A stretch of DNA of 53,716 bases from Phycisphaerales bacterium (GTDB taxonomy: Bacteria; Planctomycetota; Phycisphaerae; Phycisphaerales; UBA1924): NCBI GenBank assembly GCA_023382935.1, contig JAHDXL010000005.1:1-53716 (forward strand). Reading direction: 5' to 3'. The notes beneath the pieces were generated by a model, which was given only the letters and a program-made list of their open reading frames with translations, did no database searches and was not told where the DNA came from. The position numbers and the translations under genes were made by a program. How positions within the stretch are numbered: the first letter of the stretch is position 1; each line of letters starts with the position of its first letter. Below, one piece after another: positions 17,525-25,300 of the stretch.

Positions 17525-17556
17525 AGGCTTGACAAGCCGGAAGCGTGAGCAAGCGG
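17525..17556. repeat. Palindromic intergenic repeat, AAGCCGGAAGCGTGAGC type
   Basis: GGCTTG-A-CAAGCC (17526-17538) is a perfect palindrome and is followed by GGAAGCGTGAGCAAGCGG. Sequences of this type are frequent between genes in planctomycete genomes (from memory, not checked). It lies in the 166-bp spacer before the COG3014-like gene. The TTGACA inside it (17529-17534) could by chance act as a -35 box. Confidence 0.45.
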
Positions 17557-17621
17557 TTGTCGTGCGTGAGGTCTCCAGGAGGCTCGGCCTTGGTGCTCGG
17601 GGCTCGTGGAGGCTGGGACGG

Positions 17622-19214
17622 GTGACCGGTTGGAAACCGGTCTTGCTGCTGCTTGCGCTGCTAACTGGGTGTGCGTCGAGGCCGTATGCGCAGATTGATC
17701 GCCCGGTGTGGGATGGACAACTGGGGCGGGCGCGGGCGGCCGTGCTCGACGAGCCGGCAAGAAAGAATGATGACGCGCTGCGCGAGGCGACCTTGGCGGT
17801 GCTGACGCTGTCGGACGGGTATCCCGCTCAGGCCGAGGTGCCCATGCAGCGTGTGTACGAGGTGTTGCGGACCCGCGGGCTGAACGCGAACAAGGAAGCG
17901 GCCTCGAAGGTGCTCAACGAGAGCGTGCGGCTGTGGAAGGGCGAGCCCTACGAGCAGGCGATCCTGTACCTGTATGTGGGCATGCAGCAGGCGGCGCTGG
18001 GGGCGTGGGGCAACACGCGGGCTGCGGCCAACTCGGCGCTCGACTTGCTCGACGAGTTTGACAAGGCGCGCGACGTGGTGCGTGAAAACCCGCCCACCGA
18101 GCACGGGTATGTGGTTTCGCAGAGCGACCTGGCGCTGGCGCACCTGCTGGCGGCGGTGGCCAATCAGCAACTCGGGCGCGATGACGAGGCGAGCGACCAC
18201 CTGTCGCGCGTGCGTCAGCAGCGCCCGGCGCTGGCAGGTTTGTGCGACCGGATCGCGGACAGGGACTACGACACGGTGCTGGTGGTGGAGATGGGACTGG
18301 GGCCGGTGCGCGAACCAGGCGGGTCGGATGACTCGGAGGCGACGCTGGACTATCGCTGGCCGAGCGATGAGCGCGAGATCGTGGTGCGTGACGCGCGGGG
18401 CGAACTGGGGCGGTTTGGGCGCGTACTGGACGTGAACAACTTCGCCGACGCCTACCGGTGGGACGTGCTGGCCAGGTGGAGACGGTTCAAGTCGGGCGCG
18501 GGCACCGTGATGACCGGCGCCGGCGCGGCGCTGCTGCTCAGCGACGATGACGGGGCGCAGATCGCCGGACTAGGCTTGGTTCTCGCCGGGCTTTTGACCA
18601 AGGCCAACGCCCGCGCCGACGTGCGTTCGCTGGGCGTGCTCCCGCAGCGGTACTACCTGGTGCCGCTCAAGATGAGCGACGCGACGGGGACCATTGAAGT
18701 GAGCATCGGCAGCGGCCGGGGTGAATCGACCCTGGTTCCGGGTCTGCGTGGGGGAACCGACGGAAAGGCTCGGCTGGTCGTGCGGCGTGTGCCGGGTGAT
18801 GCTCGGGCGAGCGCCTCGGACGCCTGGGCCGGACCGCGATACGCGGGCGATCAGACGCTGGGTGATGTTCCCGGTGCCGATCTGCCGTACATCCTCGGCG
18901 GGCGGTGCGTGATGACCCCCGGCCCGGAGGCGCTGAGCAAGTATCAGGCGGCCGGCTGGTTTGACGGGTGGACGAGCAACGACCTGCGGGAGTTGTACCG
19001 AGAAGAGGGGATTGTGCTTCCGGGACAGGTGGGGCCTGGCATACCGCCGGGGCTGCATCTGCTGGAGGGGGGGCGCTCGCTGATCAGCCCGGAGCCTGGG
19101 ACACTGGGATTCGAGCGGCTGTATTACGAGGAACACGCGGCGTATCGCCCGCGGAGCGAGCGGGTGGCGCGCCTGGCGGAAGAACTGAAAGTCAAAAGGG
19201 AGACCGTGCCATGA
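17622..19214 (+). CDS. COG3014-like lipoprotein
   Basis: 530 aa. GTG 17622 is chosen because GGAGG lies at 17608-17612 and the lipoprotein signal starts exactly there (VTGWKPVLLLLALLTGC, modified Cys17); the frame is open upstream but encodes repeat sequence. Residues 60-250 are helical with TPR-like periodicity (AEVPMQRVYEVLRTRGLN, YEQAILYLYVGMQQAALG, LALAHLLAAVANQQLGRDD). The middle has a small glycine/alanine-rich hydrophobic stretch (MTGAGAALLLSDDDGAQIAG). The C-terminal ~200 residues are mixed. This layout fits the COG3014 family, which sits next to lpoB and ycfL-like genes in several proteobacteria (memory). Its signal peptide is encoded across a perfect palindrome. Confidence 0.65.
   Translation: MTGWKPVLLLLALLTGCASRPYAQIDRPVWDGQLGRARAAVLDEPARKNDDALREATLAVLTLSDGYPAQAEVPMQRVYEVLRTRGLNANKEAASKVLNESVRLWKGEPYEQAILYLYVGMQQAALGAWGNTRAAANSALDLLDEFDKARDVVRENPPTEHGYVVSQSDLALAHLLAAVANQQLGRDDEASDHLSRVRQQRPALAGLCDRIADRDYDTVLVVEMGLGPVREPGGSDDSEATLDYRWPSDEREIVVRDARGELGRFGRVLDVNNFADAYRWDVLARWRRFKSGAGTVMTGAGAALLLSDDDGAQIAGLGLVLAGLLTKANARADVRSLGVLPQRYYLVPLKMSDATGTIEVSIGSGRGESTLVPGLRGGTDGKARLVVRRVPGDARASASDAWAGPRYAGDQTLGDVPGADLPYILGGRCVMTPGPEALSKYQAAGWFDGWTSNDLRELYREEGIVLPGQVGPGIPPGLHLLEGGRSLISPEPGTLGFERLYYEEHAAYRPRSERVARLAEELKVKRETVP
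17624..17642. repeat. Perfect hairpin GACCGGTT-GGA-AACCGGTC inside a signal-peptide region
   Basis: The arms at 17624-17631 and 17635-17642 pair perfectly. The hairpin starts at the third base of the GTG start codon and encodes TGWKPV. It is the second copy of the element at 1191-1209. If the start is correct, the hairpin would occlude the start codon region in the mRNA. Confidence 0.7.
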
Positions 19215-19627
19215 AGTGGATGCTGATTGCGACGGCCGGAGTGGCGTGGATGGGGACGCTGGGGTGCGCGCGTCCGACGGTGGCGCCGCCCGCGCAGCCC
19301 ATTGCTGATCCGATGCAGTACCCCCAGATTGTGTTGTCACAGGATCTGGCGGGCTGGATCGCGGTCGATCGCCCGGTGGTGGAGGGCATGGGCTCGGACG
19401 ACGGTCCGCTGAACGTGATGGTGCCGGTGCGGACGCTGACGCGGCGTGGGGAGGCCATTCGGGTGCAGTACCGGTACATTTTCCTGGATGATCGGGGACG
19501 GCCGGTTCATCCACAGGGGGACTGGCGGTACGAGAGGATGGAGTCTCGGACGCAGAAGTTCTTTGAGGGCAACGCCCTAGACGAACGCGCGGTGGACTGG
19601 AGGTTGGAGATCAGGACGGCGCGCTAG
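19211..19627 (+). CDS. YcfL/DUF1425-like lipoprotein
   Basis: 138 aa from ATG 19211, overlapping the upstream stop (ATGA). Lipobox MGTLGC gives modified Cys19. The mature protein has IVLSQDLAGWIAVDRPVVEG, then LNVMVPVRTLTRRGEAIRVQ and YRYIFLDDRGRPVHPQGDWR, the beta-sandwich pattern of DUF1425 (YcfL). In E. coli ycfL is the immediate neighbour of lpoB, so finding both families in one unit here supports both calls. The exact role of YcfL is unknown. Confidence 0.75.
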   Translation: MKWMLIATAGVAWMGTLGCARPTVAPPAQPIADPMQYPQIVLSQDLAGWIAVDRPVVEGMGSDDGPLNVMVPVRTLTRRGEAIRVQYRYIFLDDRGRPVHPQGDWRYERMESRTQKFFEGNALDERAVDWRLEIRTAR

Positions 19628-19637
19628 ATCCCCTGTT

Positions 19638-19665
19638 TTGACAGAGGCGTAAAAGGGCGTAGACT
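19638..19665 (+). promoter_or_regulatory. Sigma-70-like promoter of the T6SS operon
   Basis: Perfect TTGACA (19638-19643), 16-bp spacer, TAGACT (19660-19665). Transcription would begin around 19672. A 7-bp stem CGCCCGG/CCGGGCG (19686-19692, 19700-19706) lies in the leader before ATG 19737. It separates the lipoprotein unit from the T6SS genes. Confidence 0.55.
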
Positions 19666-19736
19666 CGGGCGCTTGATTGGGTGGGCGCCCGGGGTTCTTC
19701 CGGGCGTGAGCGGATCGGCCGGGGAGAGTCTGCGCC

Positions 19737-21731
19737 ATGGATGCGAGCCTTCGAATTCCGGATGGATACAGAGCGGTGGACCTCGAGCCGGGAGGGTCGA
19801 TTTCGCCGCTGCGCCTGTGCGTGCTGTGTCGGACGGAGGCGGATCCCGTGGGCGGGCATCTGGTGGTGTTGCGCGATGCGCTGGACGCGCGGGCGCTGCT
19901 CGGGTGCGTGGTGGACGTGGGCAACGTGGTGCAGCGGTGGGTGCAGATCTGGATCCAGGACGTGGACCGGGTGGCGACGAGTTTGCGCGCGTATCAGTCG
20001 AACCTGTCCAACACGATCCTGGAAGAGCGCTGGGTCCGGATGGTCGAGGCCGTGGAAGAGGCGTGCCCGCAGGATCTGGTGCGGACTGGATTTGAGCGAG
20101 AGGCGGCGCCGGCGTTGTTTCTCGATCCGGTGCGTGGCAAGGTGAAGCCGCTGATGCACGAGGCGTCGGGCATGCCATTCGAGGTGTGCCGTGACGACGG
20201 GTTGCTGCGGGAGCGTGGGCTGGCGCCGTTCTCGACGTCGCTTCATCGGTATCTGTATATCGAGGCCTTGGGGGTGGAGGGCCCGTTCGTGGCGGCGACG
20301 GAGGGCGCGCCGGGGGCGGAGGTGCAGCCTCTTTCGTCGATGATGTCGGGCATCAATCGCGACTTGATCTCGCTGAACGCGGGCGGGGGGCTGATGCTGG
20401 TGCGTCGGTACAGTCCGATCGCGCTGGGGCAGTTCATCGAGGTGCTGAGCGGGGCTCCGTGGCCGGGGGTGGCGCACGGATCGGGGCTGGTGCACATTGA
20501 TTCGGAGTCGGTGGAGGCCGAGCATCGCGGGGGCGAGTCGATCGACCCGGACCGGTTCTTTCTTGGGCGGCATGGTCGCTGGGGACGTCTGGTCGAGACG
20601 CTGCACCTGAAGTTGCGTCTGATCGCTGACGCACTGGGCGCGGTGTCGCAGATGACGTCGCGCACGGGTCGGCCGCTGCTGAACGTGAGCGACGAGAGTT
20701 TCCAGGTCGAAGTCTGGGACCGGGCGTGTGGGCTGCCACGGTTGTGGACGGCCCGGACGGTGCTGGTGGATCCCGGCGCGGCGGTGGCGCTTCCGATCGA
20801 GGGAAGCCGACTGAGTTACTTTGTTTCTCCAGATGGGCTGGGGCGCGGGATCTATCGCCCGCAGTTGGGCATCGAGGCCGTGCGGGGGCTGTGCGCGATC
20901 CGGTTCCGGCAGGTGACGGTGGATGAAGACGGAACGGCGACGATCGAGGGCACGTTCCAATCGGACCAGCGCGTCAAGGCGGATGGGAGCGACCTGGTGG
21001 CGCTGCAACTGAACCTGGCGGGCGAGCGGGTCGAGGTGTTCGTGAAGTTGGAGTTGGCGTCGGCGATGGCGGCCGGCGAGTTGCGATTCCGGTCGGTGCC
21101 GCAGCGTGTGAGCGCGTCGCAGGGGAAGGCGATGCGAGCGGCCGAGGGTGTGCCGATGCGTGAGGTGGCGTTCGAGGTGCTGCCGCTGCTGTCGACGCCT
21201 TGCGACCTGTACGCGGTCGGGGTGCTGGCAGTCAAGGCGTTGTTCGCCGGGCAGGACAAGAGCGTGGCCGAGGCGCTGGATGAGGCGCTGAGTCTGGCAA
21301 GGCAGGCGGCATCGCTGCGCGCGGAATTGGGCGGAGATTCGGCTCCGTCGCTGGCGGACCGGATCAGGTTGATCTTTGACGCCGATGCGAGGTGGTCGGG
21401 GTCGCTGGGTCCGCAGCGGCTGGGGCGGGAGAGGATGTCGGCCGAGGAGGGCTTTGACCTGGTGCCTCCGGAGTTGTGGTGGCGCGTGCTGGCGGCGGTG
21501 GTGCGGATGTTCCCGGGCATGGGCCCGGACAGCATCTGTCGTGATCTGGGTGATTCGCGCGGGGGCGGGGCGCACCGGGTGTTCGGGCCGGCGATGGAGG
21601 ACGTGGACGACCTGCTGGTGCGGACGCGAAGTCTGATGCTGATCGACTGGCGGTACAACCGCGAGGTGCACTCGGTGATACGAGGCATGAGGACGCAGAT
21701 GATCGACATGGGCGTGGGGATCGGTCGCTAG
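19737..21731 (+). CDS. T6SS-locus protein with weak kinase-like C-lobe
   Basis: 664 aa from ATG 19737, with GGAGAG 9 nt upstream. No signal peptide or membrane helix is seen, so it is probably cytoplasmic. I do not recognise the N-terminal 270 residues. From about 280 there is a pattern that loosely follows a protein-kinase C-lobe: a helix (VETLHLKLRLIADALGAVSQ), RPLLNVSDESFQV where the catalytic loop would be, then after an insertion of about 150 residues LLSTPCDLYAVGVLAVKALF, which resembles the 'P..D.YSLGVLLYELL' helix of kinases. The catalytic HRD and DFG motifs are missing, so if a kinase fold it is inactive. It is the first gene after a clear promoter and is followed 37 bp later by the TssJ-like gene. 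The kinase reading is tentative. Confidence 0.6.
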   Translation: MDASLRIPDGYRAVDLEPGGSISPLRLCVLCRTEADPVGGHLVVLRDALDARALLGCVVDVGNVVQRWVQIWIQDVDRVATSLRAYQSNLSNTILEERWVRMVEAVEEACPQDLVRTGFEREAAPALFLDPVRGKVKPLMHEASGMPFEVCRDDGLLRERGLAPFSTSLHRYLYIEALGVEGPFVAATEGAPGAEVQPLSSMMSGINRDLISLNAGGGLMLVRRYSPIALGQFIEVLSGAPWPGVAHGSGLVHIDSESVEAEHRGGESIDPDRFFLGRHGRWGRLVETLHLKLRLIADALGAVSQMTSRTGRPLLNVSDESFQVEVWDRACGLPRLWTARTVLVDPGAAVALPIEGSRLSYFVSPDGLGRGIYRPQLGIEAVRGLCAIRFRQVTVDEDGTATIEGTFQSDQRVKADGSDLVALQLNLAGERVEVFVKLELASAMAAGELRFRSVPQRVSASQGKAMRAAEGVPMREVAFEVLPLLSTPCDLYAVGVLAVKALFAGQDKSVAEALDEALSLARQAASLRAELGGDSAPSLADRIRLIFDADARWSGSLGPQRLGRERMSAEEGFDLVPPELWWRVLAAVVRMFPGMGPDSICRDLGDSRGGGAHRVFGPAMEDVDDLLVRTRSLMLIDWRYNREVHSVIRGMRTQMIDMGVGIGR

Positions 21732-21768
21732 AATGAACGCCACTGGGCGTGAAGCGCAAGGAGACAAG

Positions 21769-22311
21769 ATGAACCTGTTTCAGAAGATGATGGCGATGGT
21801 GCTCGGGCTGTCCCTGGTGCAGGGGCTGGGCGGGTGTTCGTGCACGCCCAAACTCGGCAACTACATGGTGACGGTGCGGCTGTCGGACCAGTTTGGGGAT
21901 CAGTTCACGCCGTTCGACGTCGACCTGATCGGGCTGACGCCGGCCGAGAAGGGCTGGGCGGAGAGCAAGTCGGTCAGTGCGTATTTCAGTGGGAGCGACT
22001 CGGACCGGAACTCATATCAGACGGCGGGCGCGGAGATGCGACGGATTCCGCTGACGTTCGGGCCAGGGCGTGATCGCTCGTATGTGCTGACGCTGGACAA
22101 GAAGAGCGAGTTGTACACCAAGTGGAAGAATCAGGTGCGGTACCTGGCGGTGTTCGCACAGTTGGAAGGCGTATCGGCGTCGGGCGCGACCGATCCGCGG
22201 CGCGGGGTGCTCTCGCTCGACCAGTGCGACTGGGGCGGGCGACGCCAGTTGGACACGATCGTGATCTCTCCGACGAGGGTGGCGGTTCCGACGCCGCCTG
22301 AGAAGAAGTGA
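21769..22311 (+). CDS. TssJ-like T6SS lipoprotein
   Basis: 180 aa from ATG 21769, chosen because AAGGAG lies 5 nt upstream; an ATG at 21733 has no such site. Lipobox GLGGC gives modified Cys23. The mature part looks like a small beta-sandwich: YMVTVRLSDQFGDQFTPFDV, then IPLTFGPGRDRSYVLTLDKK and KWKNQVRYLAVFAQLEGV. The last segment corresponds to the TssJ strand that reads roughly 'r.lGVvAaYrd', and the PG before it to TssJ's 'l.PG'. TssJ anchors the TssLM complex to the outer membrane. Every TssLM system needs such an anchor and no other candidate of the right size and place is present, so the call leans on context. Sequence similarity alone is weak. Confidence 0.55.
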   Translation: MNLFQKMMAMVLGLSLVQGLGGCSCTPKLGNYMVTVRLSDQFGDQFTPFDVDLIGLTPAEKGWAESKSVSAYFSGSDSDRNSYQTAGAEMRRIPLTFGPGRDRSYVLTLDKKSELYTKWKNQVRYLAVFAQLEGVSASGATDPRRGVLSLDQCDWGGRRQLDTIVISPTRVAVPTPPEKK

Positions 22312-22354
22312 CCGGGCGGACCGGGGCTGAGGCTGGTGGATCAGCAGGAGTCAT

Positions 22355-22380
22355 GGGCCGTCCCTGACGCGGGGCGGCCC
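22355..22380 (+). other. Strong hairpin directly before the pseudokinase-FGE gene
   Basis: GGGCCGTCCC (22355-22364) pairs with GGGGCGGCCC (22371-22380) with one G-T pair, loop TGACGC. It ends 11 nt before ATG 22392, where a Shine-Dalgarno would be expected, and no T-run follows (TTGCATTG). It could lower translation of the next gene or act as an mRNA processing or stability element rather than a terminator. Confidence 0.5.
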
Positions 22381-22391
22381 TTGCATTGTGC

Positions 22392-25300
22392 ATGGTCAGT
22401 TACGCGGGTTACCAGTTGGTACGGGAACTGCGTCGCAGCCCGGTGGGCTTCGATGCATTGGCGCATCGGTCGGACGCGCCGACCAGGGAGTTTCTGGTCG
22501 AGGTGCGCTTGCCCGACCCGATTGCGGCCGGGGGCGACGAGCGGCTGGGCATCGAGCAGTTCCTGCGTCAGGCGCGGGTGCAGCAGTCGATCGGAAGCGA
22601 CGCTTGGGTACGTGTGCTCGAGGTCGGGCAAGGCGAGGACGAGGGGTACGCGGTCAAGGATTACTACGCGCGCAGCGTGCGCACGCTGATCGAGGCGAAG
22701 GCTCGGCTCGAGCCGGCCCAGACGCGCCTGCTGATGCTCGGCATTCTTGATGGTTTGATCGCGCTGCGTGACCGGTGCGGGGGGCGGGCGCACGGGGAAC
22801 TCGATGCCGCGCGTGTGCTGATCGATGAATCGCCCGGGCCGGGGCGATGGCGCGGGCTGCTCAACGCTCCGGCGGATGATGCGGACGGACGCGTGCGGGG
22901 CAAGGTCGCGCGGCTGGATGATCTGCGGGGGCTGGCGCGGATCATCATCGGGCTGGTGGATCTCCGTGTTCCTTCGAGTCTGCCCGGCTCGGTGGGGCCC
23001 AACGAGCGGTGGAAGCAGGCATTCGGGCCGCAGGTCGAAGCGTGGGTGGAGGTGGTCAACGCGCTGCTGGACATCAGTCTGGATCCCGACGCGCTGCCGC
23101 TGGAGGAGGTGCGTCGGCGGATCGAGGTGATCGTGGCGCCGGTGCGTCGGAGCAAGCGTGGACTGGTGATTGCGGGGCTGGTGGGGCTGGCGGTGCTGGG
23201 CGGCGGGGGCTACCTGGGCGTGCGCATGCTGGGGGGCGGGCAGAAGGCGGCGGTGGTGCACTATGACTTCACGCCGTTGCACTGGGTGGAGTTCAACATC
23301 GACTTCCAGTTCAAGGACCTTCTCACTGCGGAAAACTGGTCGCCGCCGCCTGGCGTCGGAGCCGAATCGGCTTGGGAGAAGTGGTTTGCGTCGCTGGGCG
23401 CAGCGGTCGCGCAGAAGCCCGATACATCGGAGAGGCCGTCATACATTGCCGACACTCCGGAACTGCTGGCGCGGTTGATCAATCCGGCGGGCAGTCAGGA
23501 AGTCGAAGCGGCCGAGCGGGATCAGCAGAAGGCGGGCAAGGCCGCTGCGAGTTATGCGGCGTGGAAACGGGGTGTGCTCGACGTGCTGGTGCAGGCACCC
23601 GGGAAGCAGTCGCTCGAAGAGGTGGGCGCGTGGTTGGGTGAGAATCCTCTCGGCGAGGCGTTGACACGGCAGGCGAGCGCGTGGGAAGAGTGGACGTCGC
23701 CGTGGACGACGCCGGAAGGACTCGAAGGGCAGATCGACTCGTCGGCGTTCAAGCCTGAGGCCACGGCGCGGGCGGAGCGTGTCAAGGCCTTTGTCGATCG
23801 TGTGCGTTTGGCGGCCGCGGCGGCGGAGGTGAACGAGCAGATCAGGAAGTTGGAGGAACCGCTGTCGCGAATCGTGCAGGCGGGCGAAGCGAATGATGAT
23901 GCGGTCTTGCGCGAGGCGGGGGCGATCGTTCGGCGCTTCGTGGTGCGTGACGACAAGAGGGACGTGCGCGCGGCGCTTTCGGGCATGGGCGAACGCTTGA
24001 GCACGCAGGTCAGCGACGTCGTGTCGGCGATCGCGGCGACGCTCGACGGCGTGTACGCGCAGACGCACAAGCCTTCGCTGCGCCAGGCGCTGGCGGACGT
24101 CAATACGCAGGACGGGACGCTCGAGTCGCTGCGGCGCTGGCACGAGGTGGTGAGTGGCAAGACGCTGGTGGAGTTGACCGGTCCGGGCGACCCGCTGTCG
24201 GCCTGGCGCGGCGGAGGGCAGCCGCCGAAGAGGGCGGGCTTTCCGGCCCAGATCGCGCAGTTGGAGCAGTTGCTGCGGCAGGATGGTGTGACCAGCGAAC
24301 AGCGGGCGGCGGTGGCCGAAGAGATGCAGCGGGCGAAGAAGGGAATGGACGAGGCGGATGACCTGGTGCGTGCGGCCCTCGATCTGGCGCCGATCGCGGC
24401 GAATCAACAGCGGCTTCGAGAGGCGGCCGACGCGGCCAAACAGCGCGTGGATGAAGCGTCGAGCCTGATGGCCTTACGCATTGACGACTTGTCCGTGACG
24501 CGCGACAAACTGAAGACCCTGTTTGCACAAGCCCGGAAGTTTGGAGACGAACAGGTTGACGCTCGATTCGATGAGATCCGGGCGCAGTTTTTTGCGCGGC
24601 TGGATTCCACGCCGGTCGAGGCGCTGCCAAAACTGAACGAGTCGTACAAGCAGGTGCAGGCTCGGATGGAGGAGATCAAGAGGCGGCACGACGTTCGGCT
24701 GGAGACGGGGGCGTGGGCGGGCAAGTTGGCGATTGAGGCCGTGGAAACAAGTTTCGCGCAGTTGCGATCGAAGCGGCTGACGTTGGCGCTGGTGGCGGTG
24801 AGCATCGATGCGGTGGCGCCGGCGCCCTCGAACGAAGAGACAGACCCGGTGCTCACGCAGGTGCGAGTCCTGCTCGAGGAGGCGATCGGGCGGGTCGGTG
24901 ATCTGTCGAACCGGCTTGATGGGTGGCAGGAGCCGGAAGCGATGCGCGAGGAGTTGGCGCTGGTCAGCGGCTTTTCGCTGGCGGGAGTGCCGGGGCTGGA
25001 GGCGGCCGATGCGCAGACGTTGGCGAGCGCCTTTGGCTCAGCCAGCGCGGACCTGCTGGCGCGTGTGCGTGCGGCCGGGCTGGTGAGCGGCACGCCGGAT
25101 GAACTGGTCGGGATCGTGCGGCAGGGGCTGAGCAACAAGCCGGAGCAGCGCGTGGCGGCGTATCGGGCGCTGAGCAGGTCGGAAGCGTGGCCTCGGACGA
25201 CGGATGACCTGAACAATGAAGTGGCGGCGCGGGAGTCGCTGCTCGAGGCCATTCGATCAGCGGGCGTTTCGGTTCCCGAGTTGGTCGCGGAGATCGAAAG

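Noticed and set aside
19611-21767. Long minus-strand open frame (~718 codons) opposite the 664-aa T6SS-locus gene
   Set aside because: The translation is His/Arg/Gln-rich low complexity; the + strand gene has a promoter, ribosome site and sensible composition.
22353-22367. Four-codon leader peptide (ATG GGC CGT CCC TGA) with an AGGAG site
   Set aside because: It is very short, overlaps the hairpin and has no attenuation-like features; chance is the simpler explanation.
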